Assembly (NCBI RefSeq): GCF_036894955.1
Contig: NZ_CP145905.1
Coordinates: 813,501 to 877,500, forward strand
Direction: 5' to 3'
Length of the DNA: 64,000 bases
Origin: Paenibacillus sp. KS-LC4
Lineage (GTDB): Bacteria; Bacillota; Bacilli; Paenibacillales; Paenibacillaceae
Shown: one piece after another, positions 9,013 to 16,717 of the stretch
Layout of the letters: each line of letters begins with the position of its first letter
Numbering within the stretch: position 1 is the first letter of the stretch
Position numbers and translations under genes: made by a program
The notes under the pieces: model-generated
Database searches by the model: none
Told to the model about the DNA's origin: nothing
Seen by the model: the letters and a program-made list of their open reading frames with translations, nothing else

Positions 9013-12000
9013 TTAAGTGTGCTCCTTCTGTGCGTGTAATGTAATTTTAATCAAGCATCCGGCACCTTGTGCATCATCCACATAAAACTGGCCGCCAGCC
9101 GCCTCTGTATGCTGCTTCATATAATGCAGCCCGAGGCCGTCCGGCTGTTCCGGGCGGTAGGGAATTCCTTCGTTGCCAAGGGAAAAAATAATCCTTCCTT
9201 CCCGCTTTATTAGCTGGAAGTCAAAGTGCTTACTTCCGCCATGGCGAATACCATTAGTAAGCCCCTCTTGCAAAGCATAGTAGAGCAGCTTCTCTTGCTC
9301 CTGACTAAGCTGTACTCCGTCAAGCTGCACGTTACGGGTGATGACGACCATTGCATACGCTTCCGTATGCAGCAACAGGCGCTCGATGCGTCCACTGAAA
9401 TCATTATCCCGTTCGTCCTCTTGGTCTCCCCGCTCCTTCAAGCTGCGCAAGGATCGACGCACATCCCGCAAGCCTTGTCGTACCAGCTCCTGTGAATTAA
9501 TCATGTGCTGCTTCGCGGCGAGCGGCTTGTCGGCAAGCAGGCTTTGTCCCGCCTCTAGCTGAATCAGCGTCGTAGTCAATGCATAACCCAGCACATCGTG
9601 GATTTCTTTGGAGATGCGATTACGCTCCTCATAAGCGCTAATATCGGCCATGGCGATTGCCGTTTCCTTCATTGATGCGCGAATATGCATCGTGCGCTCC
9701 AAAACCTCCCGCTCCATCGACTTCTCCCAAGTCGCGAGCTTGAGATGGAGCCTGAGCCGCAGCATGAGCTCCGCTTTCGTCACCGGCTTAATCAGATAAT
9801 CATTTGCACCGCTGGCAAAACCAAGCTCTAGGTCGGCTGGCTGATTGCGTGCTGTCAAAATGAGAATGGGCACCAGCTCGTCATATTGCTGCCGAATGGC
9901 CTGACACAGCTCATAGCCGGACATCTGCGGCATCATCAAATCAACGATGATGAGGCTTGGCCGGTAGCCCTCTGCCAGCAACTGTAGAGCAGTGCTCCCG
10001 CCCGTTGTCTGCCGCACTTGAAAGCCCTCTGCTGTCAAATGATTGGACAGTACCTGTAAAATAATCGGATCATCGTCCACGGTGAGTATAGACGGTGCTT
10101 CCTTACCGGAAGCACCGTCTCCCGCATCTACCGCATCTGCTGCTTCGCTCGCAGCTGCGGCCTCCGCTCGGCCACCAGCGGGTTGTGCGGCCATATCTCT
10201 GCTTTCCCAGCTTGTTATATGCGTCCTGCGACGGTCGCTCACAAGCTCGTCAACCTTCTGTTTATCCAGCTGATCAGCCGAATAAACAGGAAGCGTAAAG
10301 CAAATTGCCGCCCCCTCGCCAAGGGCCGATTCCGCCCAAATTCGCCCGCCGTGCAGCTCCACTAGATTGCGGGAGATGCTCAGCCCAAGCCCGGAGCCCT
10401 CATAGCGCCGGATCATCGATCCGTCTCCTTGCTCAAAGGCTTCAAAAACCGACTCCAAATGCTGGGGAGCAATGCCTTCGCCAGTATCGCGTACGGTGAT
10501 CAGCAGCCATGGTCCCTGCTGAGTAGCTGTGACGGCTACCCAGCCGTGATGGGTGAATTTGATAGCGTTGCCAAGCAAATTGTTGAAAATTTGCATCAAT
10601 CGATTTTCATCTGCAAAAGCTAGCAGCCCGGATTGAACATCATTGCGAATCACGAGCTGCTTGCGCTCGGATAGCGGCTCCAGCAGCTCAATGGCGAGGG
10701 AGGCAGCTTGCCGAATGTTTATTATGGTCGGCTGCAATACGATTTCCTTATGCCGCAGCTTTGTTAAATCCAGCAAGTCATTAACGAGGTGCGACAGTCG
10801 CTGCCCGCTTGTGCGGATAAGCCTCAACTGCCCTACGGCGGCATCCGGAAGTTTTCCGGCGTCCCCTTCGGCTAAAGATTCCGCAAGCCCAATAATGCCC
10901 TGAAGCGGTGTTTTCAGCTCATGCGATGTGTTCGCAAGGAATTGGTCCTTAATTTGATTCGACAGCATAAGCTTGGCGGACAGCTTCTCTATCTCCTTGA
11001 AGGCGCGCGCGAAATGAAGCGATAGCAAAATAGATTGCAGCACAATAAAAATGAACAGGCCGAATGGAACCAGTGAACCGAGGCTTGTTCGATTGTTGTT
11101 GTAAAGCACATCATTTAAAGCGAATAGAAATAAATTCAAAAAGCCGATCAGCATGAGATAAGTTCCTTGTTCCCCATGAGCCGCGGCATAAATGAGTTTA
11201 GACAAAATATAACCGAGTGCGAGCATAATCATAACTTGATAATAGGGCAGCGAATAATGGTAAACAGATAAAGGAGCAACTACTACGAGGATGGAAACAG
11301 CTGCGAATAGGATTAGGGCTATGCGCGTTGTCAGCTTGGAAAAGTAGGCTGGGTAGAGGCTTTGAATATACAAAATAATGCATGGCGTGGCTACATAAGC
11401 AGTCAAATAGGATACCTTGGCAAACAGCTGCCAATTCATATCTGGGATGAGGACGGAAATAAATCGTTCATTGACAAACAAGGTGCGTATAGAAATACAT
11501 AAGCAAAATAAAGCAAAATACAAGGAGGACTGCTGGCTCCGTCTTAGCCAATAAAGCACCATATGATATACAAACATGGTGAAAATCGAGCCGAACAAAA
11601 AAAGATCCTTAGCAATGCCTTGCTGCCTGTGCTTGAGAATAGCTTCCTTGCTGCCTAGAAAAATGTGTTTTTCTATCCCGCCTGCCGGATAGGAATAATT
11701 GGCTACCTGAATGACGATATCAAGGGTTGCTCCTTTATGGGCAAACAGCATAACAGGCTGTCCGAAGCGGGCAATGACTTGCTCGGGCACAGTTTCCACC
11801 GTCCCAGCTGAAGCGATCAGTTTGCCATTAATAAATATGCGATAGGAGCTTTGAATGCTTTTGACCGCTAGACCGTAAATGCCGTCAAGCGGGTCCGTTT
11901 GAACGAGCAAACGATAAGTGGCAAAGCCGGTCCCTTCTGGTGCAGCCGCTTTCGTAGAAGAGGAGCCCCAGCTGCCAGGAACGGAAATAAAAGCAGGCTG

Positions 12001-12267
12001 CGCATCGCTGGCAGCCCCAATCTCATCCGGTTCAATAAGCTTATTCCAATAAAACGTCCATTCGCCATTAAGGGAAATAAGTCCATTGTCCACTTGCACG
12101 CCTGCTAGGTCGAGTTGTCCATGCTGAGCGGTTGAATCTGGATGGTGGGGTGGCTCTGGAAGGCTGTACGTTTGTGCGGCCCTAAGGAAGTCCGCTCCTG
12201 CTAGGAAAAGCAGCAGTACGAGAAGTATGGTTTTAATGGAGAGGTTATAAGGCTTGATGCTGATCAT
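9013..12267 (-). CDS. Hybrid sensor histidine kinase with two kinase heads
   Basis: A membrane sensor of ~1084 residues, counted from ATG 12267; this start is uncertain because the frame is open further upstream. Order of parts: signal/TM segment; extracytoplasmic jelly-roll-like domain (NGEWTFYW, YRIFINGK); seven-TM 7TMR-DISM-type region; HisKA dimerisation domain with SHELKTPLQG; HATPase (NLLGNAIKF, GLGLSISR); Ala/Asp-rich linker; a receiver domain (VDDDPIILQVL, IIVDLMMPQMSG); then a second, NarX-type HisKA_3 (EIHDVLGYAL) with its own HATPase (LTNGIRHGG, GLGLHYM). The second head matches the class that pairs with NarL regulators, and such a regulator is encoded immediately downstream. The first head probably feeds the internal receiver. 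The gene overlaps the upstream hydrolase gene by 23 bases. The ligand is unknown. Confidence 0.88.
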   Translation of the reverse strand: MISIKPYNLSIKTILLVLLLFLAGADFLRAAQTYSLPEPPHHPDSTAQHGQLDLAGVQVDNGLISLNGEWTFYWNKLIEPDEIGAASDAQPAFISVPGSWGSSSTKAAAPEGTGFATYRLLVQTDPLDGIYGLAVKSIQSSYRIFINGKLIASAGTVETVPEQVIARFGQPVMLFAHKGATLDIVIQVANYSYPAGGIEKHIFLGSKEAILKHRQQGIAKDLFLFGSIFTMFVYHMVLYWLRRSQQSSLYFALFCLCISIRTLFVNERFISVLIPDMNWQLFAKVSYLTAYVATPCIILYIQSLYPAYFSKLTTRIALILFAAVSILVVVAPLSVYHYSLPYYQVMIMLALGYILSKLIYAAAHGEQGTYLMLIGFLNLFLFALNDVLYNNNRTSLGSLVPFGLFIFIVLQSILLSLHFARAFKEIEKLSAKLMLSNQIKDQFLANTSHELKTPLQGIIGLAESLAEGDAGKLPDAAVGQLRLIRTSGQRLSHLVNDLLDLTKLRHKEIVLQPTIINIRQAASLAIELLEPLSERKQLVIRNDVQSGLLAFADENRLMQIFNNLLGNAIKFTHHGWVAVTATQQGPWLLITVRDTGEGIAPQHLESVFEAFEQGDGSMIRRYEGSGLGLSISRNLVELHGGRIWAESALGEGAAICFTLPVYSADQLDKQKVDELVSDRRRTHITSWESRDMAAQPAGGRAEAAAASEAADAVDAGDGASGKEAPSILTVDDDPIILQVLSNHLTAEGFQVRQTTGGSTALQLLAEGYRPSLIIVDLMMPQMSGYELCQAIRQQYDELVPILILTARNQPADLELGFASGANDYLIKPVTKAELMLRLRLHLKLATWEKSMEREVLERTMHIRASMKETAIAMADISAYEERNRISKEIHDVLGYALTTTLIQLEAGQSLLADKPLAAKQHMINSQELVRQGLRDVRRSLRSLKERGDQEDERDNDFSGRIERLLLHTEAYAMVVITRNVQLDGVQLSQEQEKLLYYALQEGLTNGIRHGGSKHFDFQLIKREGRIIFSLGNEGIPYRPEQPDGLGLHYMKQHTEAAGGQFYVDDAQGAGCLIKITLHAQKEHT

Positions 12268-12895
12268 GTCCTTGAAGGCCGTCCGCAAGCAAATACAGCT
12301 CCTCTGAAAAAGTGGCATCATTCAACAGCTCTACATGGCCCTCCGAGGAAAAGCTGACCGGCCAATAGCTGTTCGGGACCTTATCCGTAGAAAGCAGCCC
12401 TAGACGAATATAAGTTGCAGCAAGCAACTGACTGCAAAACAAAGTAGTATACCCGGAATGAATGCCTGCAAGCCCCTCCGAGACGCTTATCGCCATTTCT
12501 GTCATGCTGGGGAAGGAAGCATGATGCAGCTCATCAATAACGCCCAGAAGGGCCGCCTGCATTTGCGGAGTACGCTGGACACTCAGCTTGCGCAGCGCGA
12601 ACATCGGGTCCCAAAGATTGCCGACATCGGTTTGAAGACGTTCATGTAGCGGCACGAGCATGGGGCCGTTTTTCGTTTTTCCAAGCAGAACATCCGGAAT
12701 GTTGTCGAATGTTGTGGACTCCCAAAGCAGCGGAAAGTCATATTGCGGCAGCCTGACGATCATACCGACATGTGACCAAGGAGAGCCTTCTATAAACTCA
12801 ATCATAATGCTCTCATGCAGAACGCTGTGACATAAAAGAATATCCCCCGTCTGCAACTGGTCCTCAATTTCACTGTACGTGATTCGTGTTTTCAT
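12245..12895 (-). CDS. Permuted papain-like (YiiX/YaeF, C92-type) hydrolase
   Basis: A 216-residue protein with the circularly permuted papain/NlpC-P60 layout. A His comes first (PWSHVGMIV, His42) after TGDILLCHS, then Glu in LLWEST, and the presumed nucleophile Cys154 lies near the C-terminus in TLFCSQLLAA. The family includes amidases and lipid- or peptide-processing enzymes; the substrate here cannot be told. There is no signal peptide or membrane segment. The start is ATG 12895; the spacing to GAGGAAG is short, so TTG 12925 remains possible. It leads a three-gene minus-strand unit with the hybrid kinase and response regulator, which suggests a sensory or regulatory role. It diverges from the RhiA/astacin operon. 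Confidence 0.72.
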   Translation of the reverse strand: MKTRITYSEIEDQLQTGDILLCHSVLHESIMIEFIEGSPWSHVGMIVRLPQYDFPLLWESTTFDNIPDVLLGKTKNGPMLVPLHERLQTDVGNLWDPMFALRKLSVQRTPQMQAALLGVIDELHHASFPSMTEMAISVSEGLAGIHSGYTTLFCSQLLAATYIRLGLLSTDKVPNSYWPVSFSSEGHVELLNDATFSEELYLLADGLQGHDQHQAL

Positions 12896-12992
12896 CTTCC
12901 TCGAATCGCTCCCTCTTATGATCAATTTGGATGCCAGATCCGCCTTTATTATAGTATTTTTTAGAAGAAATAGTCAAAGAATTACAGAGCGT

Positions 12993-13046
12993 TGGTCATA
13001 GGGATGATTATGGGGCTGGTCATAGGCAGCGGTGATTTTGGTCATA
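12993..13046 (+). promoter_or_regulatory. Three TGGTCATA direct repeats upstream of the RhiA/astacin operon
   Basis: GGTCATA occurs at 12994-13000, 13018-13024 and 13040-13046, each preceded by T. The spacings are 24 and 22 bp, about two helical turns. They lie 95-150 bases before the start of the RhiA-like gene and in the divergent region to the papain-like gene. No good sigma-A promoter is visible right after them. This arrangement fits an activator-binding array. The protein that binds is unknown. Confidence 0.5.
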
Positions 13047-13141
13047 TCAAATGATGACTACGGCTACTAATATTGGACGTCAAAATCCAATAAAGTAGAA
13101 CCTGTAAGCAGCACCAAAACAATTTAGAGGAGGAAAATAAA

Positions 13142-13765
13142 ATGCCAACAACGACAACGACTTATTCCGTAAGTGTACAAAACAATGGGACGTACAATGC
13201 AAGCCTTGCTATCTATCAGGTTGATCCGAATTTGGACGATCCGAATGTGCTCACACTTGCTTGGCTGGTTAAGCCATCCACTTCAGGCTCTACAACGAAG
13301 TTTACATGGGGCGTGGACTATGCCTTCTATTGGTCAGAGGTTGATGTTCCGCAGCCAGGCTCTACCATTACCTCGACCGCTCAACGTGCGGCTGATCTGA
13401 GCGCTAGCAATTATGTCGAATTCAGCCGTGCGGATGGCGGCACCTATCAATTTTCTCAAGCCACTTCTGGAGGAAAAGAAGGGGTCATGTACATTCACCA
13501 GGACGGCTCAATCAATCCTGAAGATAATGCCTACATCGGCCTGATGATGAACAATAAGCCGACTGTTGCAATCAAAGCACAGCCAAACACCAAAACAGAA
13601 TTTACCGCTCATCCTGCCTATTACCTCGTATATGGCCGTATTGAGCCGGGTGAAATCATTGACATTAGCGAATATGCAGATACGGCGCTCAAAATTGAAT
13701 TTAATGGCGTTACGAACCACGATATTGTTTTGACGGCGAAAAACCAGCTTAACATTGTGTCCTAA
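13142..13765 (+). CDS. RhiA-like protein, copy 1
   Basis: A 207-residue protein, rich in beta-strand, with no signal peptide and no catalytic motif. From memory it resembles Rhizobium RhiA, a quorum-sensing-controlled protein of unknown biochemical role expressed in the rhizosphere: YSVSVQNNGTYNASLAIYQ, DPNVLTLAWLVKPS, FTWGVDYAFYWSE, MYIHQDGSINP, VAIKAQPNTKTEFTAHPAYYLVYG, GEIIDIS. The start is supported by AGAGGAGG 8 bases upstream. It is the first gene of an operon with a diverged paralogue and an astacin-type protease, preceded by three direct repeats. The family name is held at moderate confidence; a function should not be inferred from it. Confidence 0.65.
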   Translation: MPTTTTTYSVSVQNNGTYNASLAIYQVDPNLDDPNVLTLAWLVKPSTSGSTTKFTWGVDYAFYWSEVDVPQPGSTITSTAQRAADLSASNYVEFSRADGGTYQFSQATSGGKEGVMYIHQDGSINPEDNAYIGLMMNNKPTVAIKAQPNTKTEFTAHPAYYLVYGRIEPGEIIDISEYADTALKIEFNGVTNHDIVLTAKNQLNIVS

Positions 13766-13791
13766 TCTCCTCTTATATGCGCAAAATAAAT

Positions 13792-13829
13792 GGAAATGGG
13801 AGGGCCGTGCCAGCAGCCTTCCCGTTCCC
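13792..13829 (+). promoter_or_regulatory. Intercistronic hairpin between the RhiA-like genes
   Basis: GGAAATGGGAGGG pairs with CCTTCCCGTTCCC (12 of 13 positions including two G-U) around a 12-base loop. There is no T-run, and the next gene's ribosome site follows at once. It is more like an mRNA-stabilising or expression-balancing structure than a full terminator. Confidence 0.5.
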
Positions 13830-13849
13830 CGTAAGGAGCTGCAAAAGCG

Positions 13850-14467
13850 GTGTCAAGCTATACGGTATCGGTAACGAATGAAGCAACATATAGCGGCAGC
13901 ATTTGTTTGTTTCAGCTATTTCCCCGCTTGCAGGACCCAAGCGCAATCACCTACATTTGGCGTTCAGTGCCTTCAAGGCCGTTCGCTGGCACAGTGAACT
14001 TTAGTTGGGAGCCCAAATATCAATTTATGTGGCGTTCTGCTCCAGAGGGTGACTCGGCAGGCTTATCCAGTGTCGAGGCAGCTGAGCATAAGGAGGCTTC
14101 CTTATGGCAAAACAATGCAGTTGTCTTGCTGAAGGCGTCCAACGGGAGCTATTATTTTTCACAGCCTTATGCTGCGAAAGACAGCGAGCTTTATTACATG
14201 AAAGCAGATCGAACGGTGGACCCTGCGGATAAAGTGCGATTGGGCCTTAGTCTCGATAGTAGGGCAGTCGTATCCGTGGAGGCTCATCCGAATACACTGA
14301 CAGGCTTTCAGCTTGATCCGGTCACTTATATGGCATATGGACATTGGCACACAGGACAGGTTTTCGAGCGAGAGATGTATATGCAGCAGGCAATTGCACT
14401 CAGCTTCAGCGGCAGGCAGCGGCTGAATGTGCACATATCGGCGAGCAATCTCTTGCAGCTCGTATGA
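13850..14467 (+). CDS. RhiA-like protein, copy 2 (diverged)
   Basis: A 205-residue diverged paralogue of the gene at 13142: YTVSVTNEATYSGSICLFQ, DPSAITYIWRSVPS, NFSWEPKYQFMWR, GSYYFSQPY, YYMKADRTVDP, VSVEAHPNTLTGFQLDPVTYMAYG, QVFERE. The scaffold (aromatic and glycine positions) is kept while most surface residues differ. The start is GTG 13850 with AAGGAG 11 bases upstream. It sits between copy 1 and the astacin-like protease on one transcript, so the two RhiA-like proteins may form a hetero-complex. It has no signal peptide, and its function is unknown. Confidence 0.65.
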   Translation: MSSYTVSVTNEATYSGSICLFQLFPRLQDPSAITYIWRSVPSRPFAGTVNFSWEPKYQFMWRSAPEGDSAGLSSVEAAEHKEASLWQNNAVVLLKASNGSYYFSQPYAAKDSELYYMKADRTVDPADKVRLGLSLDSRAVVSVEAHPNTLTGFQLDPVTYMAYGHWHTGQVFEREMYMQQAIALSFSGRQRLNVHISASNLLQLV

Positions 14468-14502
14468 GCAGGACAGGCAATAACAAGAAGGAGGAAGAAG
14501 AG

Positions 14503-15360
14503 ATGACAGAGTCATTACCTGAAGTATATGCAAATGATTTATTCCAAAAAGGAACAGCTGAGACAGGCTACGTCTATTTGGCTGACAATCAGACACCCTT
14601 GAAGGTCGAGTATATAGAGTATGATCAGCTGGCTATCGTCGATGGCGACATTGTCGTAGCAGAGGCAGCAAAAATGCGGAGGCTGACGGCCTTCATCGAG
14701 CGGGAGGGTCGGCAGCAGGGAGAGGAGCCGCATGTAGACATTATTATAGATATGAGGCGCCTTTGGCCTAATGGAAAAGTGTTTTATGCTTTTGATGCCA
14801 ATGTGCCTGCCAGTACGCAGCAGGACATTAAAAAAGCAATGGCTGCAATCACGCAAGCCTGCCCGGGCATTTCCTTCTCGCTGCGGGGAACGGAGCCGAA
14901 TTATGTCTCGTTCAAAATCGGGCTTGGTCATAGCTCCTATGTCGGAATGATTGGCGGCAAGCAGCTCATTACGCTGGGCGTAAACTATGTGCTGGGCAAC
15001 ATCATTCATGAAATCGGGCATACGCTCGGCTTGCTGCATGAGCACACGAAGCCGAGTCGCGATACGTATATTACCGTTGATATGGGGAATATTCCTGCCA
15101 ATAAGCAAAGCAATTTTGTTATTATCAATCATCCAGAGCTGTTCAAGTCGTTAAAATATGATTGGGGCTCGATTATGCATTATAGCAAAAACGCATTCGC
15201 TATTGACCCTACCAAGCCGACGATTACACCAACCCAGGCTTTGCCTTCCGGCACGGTAATGGGGCAGCGTTCAGCCTTGTCTGCGCTGGATGTAGAGGGT
15301 ATAAATGCATTGTATTTGAAAAAAACAGAGGATTCCGAGCAGAGGCTTCCCCAAAGATAG
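14503..15360 (+). CDS. Astacin-type (M12A) zinc metalloprotease
   Basis: A 285-residue protease of the astacin/metzincin type. The zinc site is HEIGHTLGLLHEH (His169, catalytic Glu170, His173, His179, followed by Glu180 typical of astacins). The Met-turn is SIMHYSKNAF with Met225 and Tyr227. The N-terminal ~85 residues precede the catalytic domain (which starts near RRLWPNGKVFYAFDANVP) and may be a propeptide. No signal peptide is seen, which is unusual for an astacin; export would need another route, or it acts inside the cell. The start is ATG 14503 because AAGGAGG lies upstream; the frame is open from 14344 inside copy 2. It is the last gene of the RhiA-like operon, so those two proteins are candidate inhibitors, chaperones or substrates (inference). 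Confidence 0.85.
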   Translation: MTESLPEVYANDLFQKGTAETGYVYLADNQTPLKVEYIEYDQLAIVDGDIVVAEAAKMRRLTAFIEREGRQQGEEPHVDIIIDMRRLWPNGKVFYAFDANVPASTQQDIKKAMAAITQACPGISFSLRGTEPNYVSFKIGLGHSSYVGMIGGKQLITLGVNYVLGNIIHEIGHTLGLLHEHTKPSRDTYITVDMGNIPANKQSNFVIINHPELFKSLKYDWGSIMHYSKNAFAIDPTKPTITPTQALPSGTVMGQRSALSALDVEGINALYLKKTEDSEQRLPQR

Positions 15361-15391
15361 CGCCTGCCTTTCGTAAGGCTTCTCTCACTTG

Positions 15392-15432
15392 GGCTGTTCC
15401 CAAAGTCATCGAGGATGGCGATAGGGACAGCC
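15392..15432 (+). terminator. Possible terminator hairpin after the astacin gene
   Basis: GGCTGTTCCC pairs with GGGACAGCC across a 22-base loop. The following TTGTTGGG is a poor T-tract. A smaller hairpin, GCCTT-TCGT-AAGGC, lies just before it (from about 15366). Termination here is plausible but weakly supported. Confidence 0.35.
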
Positions 15433-15514
15433 TTGTTGGGCATTCCCTATCATGTACAATGAAGCATCGAAAACCCCTTTGCGGAGCTGTTTTATTCTAT
15501 TTTTTAACAAATGC

Positions 15515-15543
15515 TTGACAGGAAAACGTATTATGCGCATAAT
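15515..15543 (+). promoter_or_regulatory. Sigma-A promoter of the GntR/ABC operon
   Basis: TTGACA (15515-15520), a 17-base spacer, then CATAAT (15538-15543), which is five of six positions of the -10 consensus. It lies about 60 bases before the GntR start and overlaps the palindromic operators. Confidence 0.8.
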
Positions 15544-15558
15544 ACACTTAAAGTGTAT
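15528..15558 (+). promoter_or_regulatory. Two overlapping palindromic operators
   Basis: The perfect 18-bp palindrome GTATTATGCGCATAATAC (15528-15545) covers the -10 region. A second, ATACACTT-A-AAGTGTAT (15542-15558), covers the likely transcription start. Both end in the GTAT/ATAC half-site style bound by GntR regulators. The position predicts repression by the GntR protein encoded next (autoregulation). Confidence 0.7.
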
Positions 15559-15603
15559 GAACTACTTGGTACACACGCTGGAACAAGAATGAGAGGTAAC
15601 GGG

Positions 15604-16035
15604 ATGAAGACAAATGAAGGCTGGACGGAAGTCGCTTTCAATGGCCGTGACCCGGTCTACTTGCAGGTCGTGAAATTTTTCAAGGAGCAGCTGGTCATTG
15701 GGAAAATGGAAGCCGGACAAATCATCCCTTCACGAAGGGAGCTTGGTGCTCTTCTTAAGATTAATCCCAATACGGCACAGAAAGCCTATAAGGAAATGGA
15801 GGAGCAGCAGTTGATCGTAACAGAAGGAAACTCGCCAAGCCGGATTACTATGGACGAGAACGTATTGCGGGCCATTCGCGCAGAGCTGATTGGTGATGCT
15901 GTCGAGGTCTTCGTGGCCTCTGTCCGCAAAATTGACGTTCCGGTGGAGGAGCTGCTGGAGCTGGTCAAGCATAAATATACAGAGGATAGGCAGCTGGAGG
16001 ACGGAAGGCAGGGGGGAGGCGCTCAGCATGATTGA
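15604..16035 (+). CDS. GntR-family (YtrA-type) transcriptional regulator
   Basis: A 143-residue repressor with the N-terminal GntR winged helix (~10-80: PVYLQVVKFFKEQLVIGKMEAGQIIPSRRELGALLKINPNTAQKAYKEMEEQQLI) and only a short C-terminal helical tail for dimerisation. This is the small YtrA-type architecture that controls ABC transporter operons. The start is ATG 15604 (AGAGG about 8 bases upstream). The frame extends back to 15511, but that stretch is the promoter and operator. Its end overlaps the ATPase gene by 8 bases, and palindromes sit across its own promoter. In B. subtilis such regulators respond to cell-wall-active antibiotics; whether that holds here is unknown. Confidence 0.88.
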   Translation: MKTNEGWTEVAFNGRDPVYLQVVKFFKEQLVIGKMEAGQIIPSRRELGALLKINPNTAQKAYKEMEEQQLIVTEGNSPSRITMDENVLRAIRAELIGDAVEVFVASVRKIDVPVEELLELVKHKYTEDRQLEDGRQGGGAQHD

Positions 16036-16717
16036 GGTGCGGGATGTACATAAAAAATATCGTCGGCGCAAGGTGCTGAATGGTATCTCTTTTCAAATCA
16101 AGAAGGGTGAAATCACTTGTCTCATTGGCACCAATGGGACGGGAAAATCGACCATTATGAAAGCTATTATGGGATTGACACCAATCCGCAAGGGTGAAAT
16201 TACTATGGATGGGCAAAAGCTGGGCAAGGAGCGGTATGAGAAAATTTCTTTTATCCCCGATCATTTAACGATGCCGCCCGCTATGAAGCTGGACGAAGCG
16301 ATGGTATTTATGGACGATTTTTATCACTGCTGGAATGAGGAACGGGCGAAGGAGCTGATGAGCTTTTTTCAACTGGAGGGAAGGGAGCGAATCGGCAATT
16401 TGTCAAAGGGGACGGCGGCAAAGTTTAATCTGCTGCTAGGGCTGGCGCTGGATACCGATTATGTGCTGATGGATGAGCCGTTTTCCGGCATTGATATGTT
16501 CAGCCGCGCTCTCATTACCGATGTATTTTCAAGCCACCTCATTGAAGATCGTGGTGTATTAATAACGACGCATGAAATTGCTGACGTTGAACATCTCATT
16601 GATCGGGCGGTGCTGCTGCAAAATGGTGCGGTATGCCGCGATTTCTACTGTGAACAGCTTCGTATGGAGCAATCGAAGTCGCTTGTCGATGTAATGAGGG
16701 AGGTGTATCAGGCTTGA
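16028..16717 (+). CDS. ABC transporter ATP-binding protein
   Basis: A 229-residue ATPase subunit of an ABC-2 type transporter. It has Walker A LIGTNGTGKST, Walker B DYVLMDEPFSGID and a switch His in LITTHEIADVEHLI. The signature loop is degenerate (LSKGTAAKFNLLLGLAL instead of LSGGQ), as is common in YtrB-like ATPases that sit next to GntR regulators. It starts inside the GntR gene (8-base overlap) and overlaps the permease gene by 4 bases, so translation is coupled. The substrate is unknown; by family and context, drug or peptide export or envelope-stress protection is likely. Confidence 0.9.
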   Translation: MIEVRDVHKKYRRRKVLNGISFQIKKGEITCLIGTNGTGKSTIMKAIMGLTPIRKGEITMDGQKLGKERYEKISFIPDHLTMPPAMKLDEAMVFMDDFYHCWNEERAKELMSFFQLEGRERIGNLSKGTAAKFNLLLGLALDTDYVLMDEPFSGIDMFSRALITDVFSSHLIEDRGVLITTHEIADVEHLIDRAVLLQNGAVCRDFYCEQLRMEQSKSLVDVMREVYQA

